Assembly: GCA_020634815.1 (NCBI GenBank)
Contig: JACKBA010000020.1
Location: 1-64,000 of the forward strand
Source of the DNA: Caldilineaceae bacterium
GTDB taxonomy: Bacteria > Chloroflexota > Anaerolineae > Caldilineales > Caldilineaceae
Length of the DNA stretch: 64,000 bases
Reading direction: 5' to 3'
The translations under genes and the position numbers were made by a program. Shown one piece after another: positions 1-11,508 of this stretch. The notes under the pieces are model-generated. The model was not told where the DNA came from. It saw nothing but the letters and a program-made list of their open reading frames with translations, and made no database searches. Positions within the stretch are counted from its first letter, which is position 1, and each line of letters begins with the position of its first letter.

Positions 1-85
1 GACTCTGGTAAGCTCTTCCTCAGCTTTTTAGTGTTCCCGTCGGTCCGCTAATTTGTCCGAAAGTCCGTTTGAAATTCGCAATCTT

Positions 86-176
86 GACGCTGAGGCGCAG
101 AGAGACACGCAGAGAAAAGCCCTGTTACGTTGTCGTGTTGCCTCTGCGAACCTCTGCATCTCCGCGCCTCTGCGTC
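86..176. repeat. Imperfect inverted repeat of the gcagag/ctctgc type
   Basis: The left arm (about 86-114) is built of GCGCAGAGAGACACGCAGAG-type sequence. The right arm (about 152-176) carries CTCTGCATCTCCGCGCCTCT, which is roughly its reverse complement, so the RNA could fold into a long imperfect hairpin. It lies in the 426-base stretch before the response regulator, where I see no convincing gene; reading frames there only translate the repeats. Confidence 0.55.
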
Positions 177-210
177 GAATCCCGTAATTTTCAAACAGTC
201 TCTAAGTCAC

Positions 211-396
211 TTTGTGCCGCTTCGTGTTCTTCGTGTCTTCGTGGTGGGCTTTTCTCAAAGGGCACAAAGGACGCAAAAAGGCACGAGGGGGATACGGCGG
301 CATGCGATTCTAAATCTCTTTGTGCCGCTTCGTGTTCTTCGTGTCTTCGTGGTGGGCTTTGTATCTTCGTGGCGGGCTTTTCAAACAGTCGCTAAG
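211..396. repeat. Direct repeat of tttgtgccgcttcgtgttct unit, two full copies plus a partial
   Basis: A roughly 42-base unit beginning TTTGTGCCGCTTCGTGTTCT occurs at 211-252 and again at 319-360, with a partial third copy at about 361-381. The flanking string TCAAACAGTC(T/G)CTAAG also occurs twice (about 191-206 and 381-396). A sequence of opposite orientation (cacaaagga...ggcacga, about 261-287) lies between the copies. Related sequence recurs at 1062, 18431 and 25725, so this is a dispersed intergenic repeat family rather than coding sequence. Confidence 0.75.
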
Positions 397-426
397 GTCT
401 GCCATGCGCCGGGGCATCTACCGACC

Positions 427-1056
427 ATGATCCGCATTCTGGTTGTCGACGACCATCCCATCGTACGCGACGGTCTCATCGCCGTCCTCACCACCCAGCC
501 CGACTTCGACGTCGTGGGCGAGGCCGGCGACGGCCAGGCCGCGCTGCGCCAGATCGAGGCGCTGCGCCCCGACGTGCTGCTGCTCGACCTGGAGATGCCC
601 GGGCTCGACGGCGTCGGCGTGCTGCGTCGGCTGCGCGAGCAGGGCCGCAGTGTGCCCGCCATCGTCTTCACCGCCTTCGACACGGACGAGCGCATCGTCG
701 AGGCGGTCAAGGCCGGCGCACGCGGCTATCTCCTCAAGGGCGCGCCGCGTGCCGAACTCTTCAACGCCGTGCGTGTGGTGCATGACGGCGGCTCGCTCCT
801 CCAGCCGGTCATCGCCTCGAAACTCATGCAACGCATGGCCCAGCCCGCGCCCGCCCTGCCCGAGCCGCTCACCGAACGCGAGCAGGAGGTGCTGGCATTG
901 CTGGCGCAGGGCAAAACCAACCGCGAAATCGCCGAGCAGTTGGTCGTCACCGAGCGCACGGCGAAGTTCCACGTCTCGTCGATCCTGGGCAAGCTGGGCG
1001 CCGGCAACCGCACCGAGGCGGTCGTGCTGGCGCAGGAGCGCGGGCTGGTCAAATAG
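427..1056 (+). CDS. NarL/FixJ-type response regulator (REC + LuxR HTH)
   Basis: A 209-residue transcription factor. Residues 1-120 form a receiver domain: acidic pair D8-D9, phospho-acceptor D54 in LLLDLEMP, T82, and K104 in GYLLKG are all in place. Residues about 148-209 are a LuxR-type helix-turn-helix (LTEREQEVLALLAQGKTNRE, then VTERTAKFHVSSILGKL). It is expected to be phosphorylated by a sensor kinase and to bind DNA as a dimer in the cytoplasm. No kinase gene lies beside it in this window, so its partner may lie to the left or elsewhere. The start at 427 gives a receiver domain of normal length; the longer in-frame extension upstream only translates repeats. Its target genes cannot be told from the sequence. 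Confidence 0.93.
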   Translation: MIRILVVDDHPIVRDGLIAVLTTQPDFDVVGEAGDGQAALRQIEALRPDVLLLDLEMPGLDGVGVLRRLREQGRSVPAIVFTAFDTDERIVEAVKAGARGYLLKGAPRAELFNAVRVVHDGGSLLQPVIASKLMQRMAQPAPALPEPLTEREQEVLALLAQGKTNREIAEQLVVTERTAKFHVSSILGKLGAGNRTEAVVLAQERGLVK

Positions 1057-1061
1057 AACGC

Positions 1062-1130
1062 CTCACACCAAGACACAAAGTCACCAAGTTGAAGACGGTG
1101 CGCTTTGTGAGCTTGGCGGCTTTGTGTGAG
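1062..1130. repeat. Dispersed cacaaag-type inverted repeat
   Basis: CTCACACCAAGACACAAAG at the left and GGCTTTGTGTGAG at the right are rough reverse complements, making an imperfect hairpin just after the response regulator stop codon. It belongs to the same family as the copies at 211-396, 18431-18528 and 25725-25787. It could help end the transcript, but there is no clear T-run. Confidence 0.5.
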
Positions 1131-1171
1131 TCACATGAAATCCTGAGTTTGATTAGTTTACGATTCTCACC

Positions 1172-1343
1172 GTAGTGACGACTTCAGTCGTTGATTCTCT
1201 CCGGAGTGGCTGATGAACGTTCAGAAAGTATCCCGGCAATGGCGTAGGGGCATGAAACTTCAAGCCCCTACGCCATTGCCGAATCTGTTTCTCAACACCC
1301 ATCAGTCGTTGACTCTCCCCGGAATGGCTGAAGCCATCACTAC
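1172..1343. repeat. gtagtgacg/ttcagtcgtt dispersed repeats flanking a hairpin
   Basis: Two members of a second dispersed family occupy the 395-base spacer before the deacetylase. One is at 1172-1219 (GTAGTGACGACTTCAGTCGTTG, then a ccggagtggctga tail), and one at 1302-1343 (CAGTCGTTGACTCTCCCCGG, ending in ATCACTAC). They flank the perfect hairpin at 1234-1281. Other copies occur at 17254-17395 and 39731-39781. No gene is supported in 1057-1451. Confidence 0.65.
1234..1281. repeat. Perfect 18-bp-stem hairpin
   Basis: CGGCAATGGCGTAGGGGC (1234-1251) is followed by a 12-base loop and its exact reverse complement (1264-1281). It sits between two dispersed repeats in non-coding sequence upstream of the deacetylase. 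It may be a REP-like element or a strong intergenic RNA hairpin; there is no T-run, so a plain Rho-independent terminator is less likely. Confidence 0.7.
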
Positions 1344-1451
1344 ATATCGTAAACGGCTGACTTTGGCAGGTGACTGTAGACCTGTGACAATAAACGCCAA
1401 CAATGCGCAGGCATCGACACGTCCATATCCGTTGTTGCGAGGGATATTTCT

Positions 1452-3020
1452 ATGTCCAGATTCTGCATCGCCGTGATACTCGTCATCGGGGCCATGTTGG
1501 CTGTCGCATCTCCGGCCGCACTCCACGCCGCCGCACCCGTGTTGCAAACACCGATTCCCGCTGGCTCGCCCTTCATCGGCGCGCACGTTGTCGGCGACGG
1601 TGACTTCACGCTCACGCTGGGCGCCGACGGCCGCGCGCGGCTGGACGAAACCGCGCCCGCCACCGGCGCGCAACCGGCAAGCTGGCAGGGCACGTGGGAA
1701 GTCGCCGAGGGCGATGCATTCGTGCGCCTGTCGGCGACGAGCGCGGGCGCGGCGCTCAAGCTGCCCGTGATGCTCGAGGCGAAGCTCGACGGCGGTGTGG
1801 TCGACATCTTCGGGCTGGGCGTGGACAACCTCATCTACGACCGCAGCGATCTCGACCTGACGCTGGGCAGCGGCCAACGCCACCCGATCGTACGCGTGCT
1901 CAACCGCCTGCTGGCCGAAGTGCCCTATCTGACCTACACCTACCCCGTCGAGAACGCCAATGTCTACACGGAAGATGTACGCCGCACGCTGGCGCGCTTC
2001 CAGGAGGTCGAGGGCTATGCGCCCACCGGCCTGCTCGATCTGCGCACGCTGCTCGCGCTCGTCACGCCGGCCGCGGCACGGCTGGACGCCAGCACCGTCG
2101 AGTTGACCGTCGGGCCGGACGTGATCAACGTGCGCGGCGGGCCGAGCACCAACTATCCGGTCACCCACCGCGCCTACCAGGGCGACGCCTTCGACATCGT
2201 CGGCAAGGTGGGCGACGGCTCGCCGCGCGGGACGTGGCTGGAAGTCTGCTGCCTGGGGCCGGACAACGGCTGGATCCGCGCCGACCTGGGCACGGTGCGC
2301 GGCGACCTCAACCGCATCAACACGGTGCCGGCCGATCAACTGCCGCCCGAGCCGGCGCCCGCTGCGGCTGCCGCACCCGCGCCGCAAGGCCGCGGCCAGC
2401 CGCTGCTCGCCAACCTGCCCACGACCACGCCCGAGGGGAACCCGGTCGTCTACCTGACCTTCGACGACGGCCCGAACGGCAGCTACTCGCAGCAGGTCAT
2501 CGATCTGCTCAACCAGTACAATGCCAGGGGCACCTTCTTCGTCATCGGCCGGCAGGCGAGCGGCGGCGCCGACATCCTGCGCAATGAAGCGGCCGGCGGC
2601 CACTACATCGCCAACCACACGTGGGATCATGTGTGGCTGGACAAGGTGAACAAGGAAGAGTTTCTCAGCCAGATCCAGCGCACGCGCAATGAACTGCTGG
2701 CCGTGGCGGGCGACCTCTTCACGCTGGATGGCGACGTGCTCTACGTGCGCCCACCCTACGGCGCCATCAATGCCGACGACCGCCAGTGGCTGGCCGAGCT
2801 TGGCTATACGCCCGTGCTGTGGGATGTGGACCCGCAGGACTGGCGGCGCCCCGGCGTGGAGACCATCGCTAACCACGTGCTCGGCAGCGTTTTTCCCGGC
2901 GCGGTGGTGCTAATGCACGACGGCGGCGGCGAGCGCACGCAGAGCGTGGCCGCGCTGGAAATCGTCCTGCGCGAGCTGTCGGCGCGCGGCTACAGCTTCT
3001 ACAACATCTTTGGACAGTGA
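1452..3020 (+). CDS. Secreted polysaccharide deacetylase with peptidoglycan-binding and SH3-type domains
   Basis: A 522-residue exported carbohydrate esterase family 4 protein, likely removing N-acetyl groups from peptidoglycan or another amino-sugar polymer outside the membrane. Residues 1-27 are a signal peptide. Residues about 144-205 look like a peptidoglycan-binding helical domain, and 216-285 like a bacterial SH3 domain (INVRGGPSTNYPV). A Pro/Ala linker (298-315) leads to the NodB domain. Catalytic motifs are intact: TFDDG 336-340 (D338 base, D339 metal), HTWDH 389-393 (metal histidines), RPPYG 433-437, DVDPQDW 458-464 and LMHD 487-490. The start at 1452 directly precedes the signal peptide. 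It is not part of an obvious operon; a strong hairpin follows. Substrate (peptidoglycan versus another glycan) is inferred from the binding domains. Confidence 0.9.
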   Translation: MSRFCIAVILVIGAMLAVASPAALHAAAPVLQTPIPAGSPFIGAHVVGDGDFTLTLGADGRARLDETAPATGAQPASWQGTWEVAEGDAFVRLSATSAGAALKLPVMLEAKLDGGVVDIFGLGVDNLIYDRSDLDLTLGSGQRHPIVRVLNRLLAEVPYLTYTYPVENANVYTEDVRRTLARFQEVEGYAPTGLLDLRTLLALVTPAAARLDASTVELTVGPDVINVRGGPSTNYPVTHRAYQGDAFDIVGKVGDGSPRGTWLEVCCLGPDNGWIRADLGTVRGDLNRINTVPADQLPPEPAPAAAAAPAPQGRGQPLLANLPTTTPEGNPVVYLTFDDGPNGSYSQQVIDLLNQYNARGTFFVIGRQASGGADILRNEAAGGHYIANHTWDHVWLDKVNKEEFLSQIQRTRNELLAVAGDLFTLDGDVLYVRPPYGAINADDRQWLAELGYTPVLWDVDPQDWRRPGVETIANHVLGSVFPGAVVLMHDGGGERTQSVAALEIVLRELSARGYSFYNIFGQ

Positions 3021-3045
3021 TCCGCGTGAGTGCGTGCCATGTTGG

Positions 3046-3114
3046 CGGCGTGCGTCGCACTGGTCAAACGATCCGTCGCGGAAAACCATATCCTGACCAG
3101 TGCGACGCACGCCG
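3046..3114. terminator. Perfect 21-bp inverted repeat after the deacetylase
   Basis: Positions 3046-3066 (core GCGTGCGTCGCACTGGTCA) are the exact reverse complement of 3094-3114, with a 27-base loop. It lies 26 bases after the deacetylase stop codon and before the mscL promoter. A terminating or transcript-stabilising hairpin is likely; no T-run follows, so this is not a textbook Rho-independent terminator. Confidence 0.6.
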
Positions 3115-3163
3115 GCGCTCACCCCGCCAGTTTCCTGGGACGCGCCCATCTGCCTCCCACGAG

Positions 3164-3192
3164 TTGACAGTTCGAACGCTTCCCGCTATCTT
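3164..3192 (+). promoter_or_regulatory. Sigma70-type promoter of mscL
   Basis: TTGACA at 3164-3169 and TATCTT at 3187-3192 are separated by exactly 17 bases. The predicted transcript would start near 3200, giving a leader of about 70 bases before the mscL start codon, which is preceded by CGGGAGG. Confidence 0.7.
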
Positions 3193-3268
3193 GTGACAAA
3201 TTATGCAAAGACGGCGCGCAATCCTCGTCTTTGTCACAATCAACGCAAAACTGAATCGGGAGGCAGCC

Positions 3269-3658
3269 ATGTGGAAAGAATTCAAGAATTTCATCAGCCG
3301 CGGCAATGTACTGGATTTAGCCGTGGCTGTGGTCATGGGCACGGCGTTCAGCGCCATCGTCACCTCGTTTGTCAATGATGTGATCATGCCGATCGTCGGC
3401 GTGCTGTTGGGCGGGCTCGACTTCACCGGCCTGGCAATCACGGTGGGCGAGTCGCAGATCCTCTACGGCAACTTCATCCAGGCGATCATCAACTTCCTGA
3501 TCATTGCCATCTCCATGTTCTTTGTCGTCAAGGGCGCCAACAGCATGGTGAAGAAGCAGGAAGCCGCACCGGCGCCGCCGCCGGCGCCGACGGCCGAGGA
3601 AAAGCTGCTGACCCAAATCCGCGATATCTTGCAGGAGCAGGCGGGCACCGGGCGCTGA
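3269..3658 (+). CDS. mscL: Large-conductance mechanosensitive channel MscL
   Basis: A 129-residue inner-membrane protein that opens a wide pore when membrane tension rises, releasing solutes on osmotic downshock. The N-terminus MWKEFKNFISRGNVLDLAV is the family signature, followed by TM1 (about 15-40, with IVTSFVNDVIMPIVG) and TM2 (about 70-95, INFLIIAISMFFVVK), then a cytoplasmic helix after a Pro/Ala hinge (APAPPPAPTAEEKLL). Length matches the family (about 130). The ATG at 3269 is preceded by CGGGAGGCAGCC, a good ribosome-binding site; the longer in-frame extension lacks homology. It has its own promoter at 3164-3192 and may continue into the next gene 64 bases downstream. Confidence 0.97.
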   Translation: MWKEFKNFISRGNVLDLAVAVVMGTAFSAIVTSFVNDVIMPIVGVLLGGLDFTGLAITVGESQILYGNFIQAIINFLIIAISMFFVVKGANSMVKKQEAAPAPPPAPTAEEKLLTQIRDILQEQAGTGR

Positions 3659-3722
3659 GCGCACGCGCCTCATTTGGCGGGCTGGCCGTCGCCAATCGTC
3701 GCCATTCTCAGGAGAGCAGTCG

Positions 3723-5897
3723 ATGCTTTACTTCTTGGTTCGGATCGGTGTCAATGCCCTGACCCTTCTGCTCGTCATCATGATTGTGCCGGGCCTGGGC
3801 ATCAATCCGGTGGTTGCCGAACAGCCGCTGGTCGTCGTGCTCGGATTCATATTCCTGGGCGCCATTTTCGCATTCTTGAATTGGCTGCTATGGCCGATCC
3901 TGCTGCTCCTGTCGGGCCAGCTCGTCCTGTGGACGTACGGGCTCGTCCTCTTCCTGCTGAACGCGTTCATTTTCTTCCTGGCAACCTTTGACGACTTTGA
4001 CCTGCACGGTGATGCTGAGGGCCAGTTCCTCATCGCCGCCGAGCCCTTCTGGCTGCGGATCATCATTGCCGGCGCCGTGATGACGCTCCTGCTCTTCTTT
4101 TTTGAGGGCATCACCGGGCTGGACAGCCCGATCCGCGGTCAGAAGACGCGCAGCCAGCCCTACTGGCGCTTTCTCGGGCGGCTGACTATCGGCGGACGCA
4201 ACATCTTCGCCGAGAACCTGCGCATCGCCCAGTCGGTCGACACCATCAACCGCTACGGCCGCGACATCGTCTTCGATGCATCGCCTTTCGGTGCGATCCG
4301 GCGCTTCTTCCAGCGCATCATCTACTGGCGCAAGAAACCGCTGATCAACGAAAGTATCCCCGAGACGGTGCGCTACATGCTGCAAGACCTGGGGCCGACC
4401 TTCGTCAAGCTGGGCCAGATCGTCTCCAGTCGCGCCGAACAGCTTCCGCCCGACTGGCGTTCCGAGCTGGCGCAGTTGCAAAGCGATGTGGAGCCGTTCG
4501 ACAGCGCCGAAGCGGAACGTATCGTCGAGCGCGAACTGGGCCAGCCCGTCGACGAACTTTTCGCCGATTTCGATTCAGCGCCGCTGGCGGCCGCCTCCAC
4601 GGCGCAGGTGCACCGCGCCACGCTCCACGACGGCAGCGAGGTCGTGGTCAAGGTGCAGCGCCCGGACATCGACGTGACGGTGCAGGCCGATCTCAACGTG
4701 ATTCGCGAACTGACCCGTCTCACCGAGCAGCGCTTCGACTGGGCGCGTCACGCCGACCTGCACGGCATCACAACCGAGTACGCCGACAACATCCTGCTCG
4801 AACTGGACTACACCAACGAAGCATTCAACGGGCGTATGCTGGCCGAGAACATGCGCATGTTCCCGACCATCCACGTGCCGGCGATCTACGGGCAGTTGTC
4901 GACGCGGCGCGTGCTGGTGCAGGAGTTCGTGCGCGGCGTCAAGATCACCAATGTCGAAGCGATCGACGCCGCCAATCTCGACCGCCGCGAGATGGCCACC
5001 ACCTTCATGCGCGCCATCGTCAAGCAGGTGCTCTATGACGGCTTCTTCCACGGCGACCCGCACCCCGGCAACGTGCTGGTCAACACCGACACCGGCGAGA
5101 TCATCTTCCTCGACCTGGGCATGATGGGCACGCTGACGACGGAAAAGCGCATGGCTATGGCCGACCTCATCTGGTCGCTCACCGAGCGCGACACGCAGGA
5201 GATCGCCCGCACGGCCCTACGCTTGACGACGAGTTACCGGGAGGTGGACGAGAAGGCCTTTGCCACCGACGTGGATCGGCTGCTCAAGCGCTACACGACC
5301 TTCACCGACGTGCCCATGTCCATCTCCGGGGCAATGCGCGCCATGTTCGACGCCATGAACCGCGCCGGCGTGCGCATGGATGCCGACCTGACGCTGGCGC
5401 TCAAGGCCATGATCCAGGCCGAGGAGACGGTGCACATGCTCGACCCGGACCTGCCGCTGGTCGACACGGCGCTGGAAGCGATCAAGAATCTCTTCCTGGA
5501 GACCTTCGACGCCGACAAGGTGATCAACCAGCTCAAGGTGCAGACGATTCGTTCGGCCAAGGATGCGATCCGCAACATCGGCTCCATCGAAGAGTTCGTG
5601 CTCGGCCTCATCAAGCAGTTCCGCCGCGGCGGCATCACGCTCTTCATCGACACCTCCGAGGTGAGCAAGCAGGTCGCCGAGATCGATGAGACGATCACGT
5701 CCAACATGCGCCGGCTGACCATCTCGCTGCTGCTCGTCGGCCTGCTCATCGGCGCCGGCATTGCCAGCAACTCGCCCGCCGATCTCTTCCCCAATCTGCC
5801 GGAGATTGCCTATCTTATTTTTATGGGGGCCAGCTTCGTGACCGTGGTCATCATTGTGCGGGCGCTGTGGCGCTGGCTCAACGGCGAGGGGTTGTAG
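3723..5897 (+). CDS. Holin/YvlD-like membrane domain fused to an ABC1/UbiB-family kinase
   Basis: A 724-residue fusion. Residues 1-130 contain four hydrophobic helices resembling the small YvlD/phage-holin-like membrane family. Residues about 205-560 are an ABC1/AarF/UbiB atypical kinase domain: KLGQ at 229-232, the Ala-rich nucleotide loop PLAAASTAQVHRA near 287-299, K310, catalytic HGDPHPGN 443-450 and metal-binding LDLG 463-466. Two further TM helices close the C-terminus (about 672-715), as in UbiB proteins. Relatives support ubiquinone and lipid homeostasis; whether this one phosphorylates anything or acts as an ATPase is unknown. The start has GGAGAGC seven bases upstream. No quinone-synthesis genes are adjacent. 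The gene converges on the UvrD gene with only four bases between stops. Confidence 0.88.
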   Translation: MLYFLVRIGVNALTLLLVIMIVPGLGINPVVAEQPLVVVLGFIFLGAIFAFLNWLLWPILLLLSGQLVLWTYGLVLFLLNAFIFFLATFDDFDLHGDAEGQFLIAAEPFWLRIIIAGAVMTLLLFFFEGITGLDSPIRGQKTRSQPYWRFLGRLTIGGRNIFAENLRIAQSVDTINRYGRDIVFDASPFGAIRRFFQRIIYWRKKPLINESIPETVRYMLQDLGPTFVKLGQIVSSRAEQLPPDWRSELAQLQSDVEPFDSAEAERIVERELGQPVDELFADFDSAPLAAASTAQVHRATLHDGSEVVVKVQRPDIDVTVQADLNVIRELTRLTEQRFDWARHADLHGITTEYADNILLELDYTNEAFNGRMLAENMRMFPTIHVPAIYGQLSTRRVLVQEFVRGVKITNVEAIDAANLDRREMATTFMRAIVKQVLYDGFFHGDPHPGNVLVNTDTGEIIFLDLGMMGTLTTEKRMAMADLIWSLTERDTQEIARTALRLTTSYREVDEKAFATDVDRLLKRYTTFTDVPMSISGAMRAMFDAMNRAGVRMDADLTLALKAMIQAEETVHMLDPDLPLVDTALEAIKNLFLETFDADKVINQLKVQTIRSAKDAIRNIGSIEEFVLGLIKQFRRGGITLFIDTSEVSKQVAEIDETITSNMRRLTISLLLVGLLIGAGIASNSPADLFPNLPEIAYLIFMGASFVTVVIIVRALWRWLNGEGL

Positions 5898-5901
5898 CAG
5901 G

Positions 5902-9249
<3,348 letters not shown>

Positions 9250-9282
9250 GGGGGAGAGTGTAGCACGGCTGGATGGCCGCGC

Positions 9283-11418
9283 TCAACCCACGCGGATGCC
9301 GGTGCGGGCCTCTTCGGCGACGACGCGATTGCGCCCGCCTTCCTTGGCGCCGTGCAACATGTGGCCGGCGCGGGCAATCAGGTCGTTCAGGAAGCCGCTG
9401 CTGTCAACAGGACGCGGCGAGGCGACAGGAGGTTGGCATGCCGCCACACCGACGCTGATGGTTACGACAAGTTGACCGGCATCGGTAGCAATGGGCGCAG
9501 CGGCCACCTGGCAGCGCAGGGCCTCGGCCCGGGTCGTAGCGTCGCCCAAACCCGTGCCAGGCAGGACGACCACGAACTCCTCACCCCCATAGCGACAGGC
9601 AATGCCGGGCGCGGGAATGCTCTCCCGGAGATGAGTCGCAATCGCCTCCAGCACCTGATCGCCGACGTCATAGCTGTAGCGGTCGTTGAACGCCTTGAAA
9701 TTGTCAATGTCAAAGAAGATGAGCGCAACAGGCCGGCCGGCCAGCAACGCGGCATCAATGTCTTGCCGGCCGAACTGGAACAGGCCGCGGCGGTTGTAGA
9801 GGCCGGTCAGCGAATCGACGACTGCCAGTTCCTGCACGTTCTCGTACAGCAGGGCGTTGTGGATCGCGACAGCCGCGCCGGTGGCATAGAGTTCCAGGAA
9901 CTGAAGTGTATCGGCCGAAAAGACATTGGGATCGCGGGCGGCCAGGACGAGCACGCCGATCGTGTTTTGCACCGAGACCAGTGGAATCGCCACGCAGGTG
10001 TGGTCGGCCGGCAGCAGTCCGCCGGCCCGTGCGGCCGATTCCGGGGTCAGCCGCCCGGTTGCCTGGCGATCGTTGATCATCGTCGTGAGCGTCTCGACAT
10101 CGCACGGCAGTTGGTCGCCGGCACTGCCGGCGCGCAGCGACCCGCGCGATCGGGCAAGGTAGAGCGCATCGTCCGAAGCGAGCCCGACAAAACCGATTTC
10201 CGCACCGCTCAACGTGGTGGAAACCTCCAGCGTGCGGTCCATGACGCTCTCGGCATCCAGTTCGCTGGCCAGGTCCAGGCTGGCCTTGCGTACGATTTCC
10301 ATGCGGTCGATGGTCAGGCCCAGCTTGGCGGCCATGGCGTTGAGCGTAGCGGCCAGACGCCCCAACTCGTCGCCGCGATCCAGCGCCGAGCGAGCGGCGA
10401 GATCGCCGTTCTGAAGCCGGCGAGCGACTGCGGTCAGGCGGGTAACCTGGCGCGTCACCGTGATGTGCAGCACGACGGCGACGGCCATGGCCAACAACAC
10501 TCCGGCCACGACTGCGGCAGCCAGAATGTTTGCAGCAGATTGCCGCGTCTGCTCGAAACGCAGCCGCGCCTGTCCGGCCTCCGTGTTGACCGCGGCCAGC
10601 AATGTGACGAGGCCCGGCTCGACGGAATTGCCCAGTTGGGCAAGCGTGGCGAGTTTCTCCTGAATCTGCGCGTCCGTCTGCGCGATCTGACTGGCGAGTT
10701 GCTCGTAGGTATCCAAGGCGTCCAGCGCGGCGCTGATCCGCTCTGCGGGCAGGCTGCTCTGCCCCACTGCCTCGCGCAGACTCAGTACGGCCGCGTCCAT
10801 CGCGCCGGCCTTGAAAGGCGCTGATTCGCCGAAATAGCGCAATTCGTAGTAGAGCGCGATGAGTGTCTCGTGCTCACGCGCGCCGGCCAACAGCGCCAGA
10901 ACGCGCGCCGACACGCTGTCGAGTTGGGCGCTCAACCCGGCGTCACGCGAGGTCATGCTCATTTCGAGTTCGGTCGCCTCCTCGTAGGTGGTGGCATACC
11001 GGCTCACGGTAGACAAGAGCAGATCGAGATCGGTCAAACGTGTGCGGACGGCGCTGTCGTCGGGCGTCGTTGCAATCATCCGCTTCAACAGTGCGCCGTC
11101 GCGAATCACCTCGTCGATTTTCCCGGCGCTGGCCATGGCATAGATGCTGTAGGCATCGTTGGCTCCGATGACCGCGGATTGGAGAAAGAAATCCTTCTGC
11201 AGCCGGCGCGCCGATTCCCAGTTGCGCCCGAGCGTCAAGGCCAGGCGCTGAATTTCGGCACTCTGTTGGAGGGCGCGATTGGCAGCCCACAGATCCGCCA
11301 GCGCGTAGTAGCCGACCACCATCTCCATGACAATGATCGTCAACATGAGACTGAACGAGAGGCCAAATTTTGTGGTCGTCTTCAGCGACCCAAACCAGCG
11401 TACCAGGCGTCGAGGCAT
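9283..11418 (-). CDS. Membrane-bound diguanylate cyclase (sensor-HAMP-GAF-GGDEF)
   Basis: A 711-residue signalling protein. TM1 is at about 18-40, a mostly helical extracytoplasmic sensor region at about 41-295, TM2 at about 296-320, HAMP about 325-370, GAF about 395-540 and GGDEF about 550-705. The active-site loop is RYGGEEF (GGEEF 611-615), consistent with making cyclic-di-GMP from two GTP. The RxxD inhibitory site expected just before the loop is absent (PAPG there), so product feedback should be missing. The ATG at 11418 places a short basic segment before TM1. It follows the sugar-binding lipoprotein gene by 90 bases, separated by a hairpin, and precedes the UvrD fusion by 33 bases. Ligand unknown. 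Confidence 0.9.
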   Translation of the reverse strand: MPRRLVRWFGSLKTTTKFGLSFSLMLTIIVMEMVVGYYALADLWAANRALQQSAEIQRLALTLGRNWESARRLQKDFFLQSAVIGANDAYSIYAMASAGKIDEVIRDGALLKRMIATTPDDSAVRTRLTDLDLLLSTVSRYATTYEEATELEMSMTSRDAGLSAQLDSVSARVLALLAGAREHETLIALYYELRYFGESAPFKAGAMDAAVLSLREAVGQSSLPAERISAALDALDTYEQLASQIAQTDAQIQEKLATLAQLGNSVEPGLVTLLAAVNTEAGQARLRFEQTRQSAANILAAAVVAGVLLAMAVAVVLHITVTRQVTRLTAVARRLQNGDLAARSALDRGDELGRLAATLNAMAAKLGLTIDRMEIVRKASLDLASELDAESVMDRTLEVSTTLSGAEIGFVGLASDDALYLARSRGSLRAGSAGDQLPCDVETLTTMINDRQATGRLTPESAARAGGLLPADHTCVAIPLVSVQNTIGVLVLAARDPNVFSADTLQFLELYATGAAVAIHNALLYENVQELAVVDSLTGLYNRRGLFQFGRQDIDAALLAGRPVALIFFDIDNFKAFNDRYSYDVGDQVLEAIATHLRESIPAPGIACRYGGEEFVVVLPGTGLGDATTRAEALRCQVAAAPIATDAGQLVVTISVGVAACQPPVASPRPVDSSGFLNDLIARAGHMLHGAKEGGRNRVVAEEARTGIRVG

Positions 11419-11472
11419 TCTTGACCTACAGACTTGGCGAGGGGTAGAGCGGATGACGGTCACGAACAATAC

Positions 11473-11505
11473 AGCGGTGCATGCCTGGGCAAAGCATGCA
11501 CCGCT
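11473..11505 (-). terminator. 12-bp perfect hairpin after the binding-protein gene
   Basis: AGCGGTGCATGC (11473-11484) and GCATGCACCGCT (11494-11505) form a perfect stem with a 9-base loop, four bases beyond the stop codon of the binding-protein gene. It may attenuate read-through into the cyclase gene or protect the upstream mRNA; there is no strong T-run. Confidence 0.5.
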
Positions 11506-11508
11506 CGC

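Noticed and set aside
1213..1476. 87-codon frame in the spacer before the deacetylase
   Set aside because: It only translates the perfect hairpin and the dispersed repeats, and overlaps the deacetylase start.
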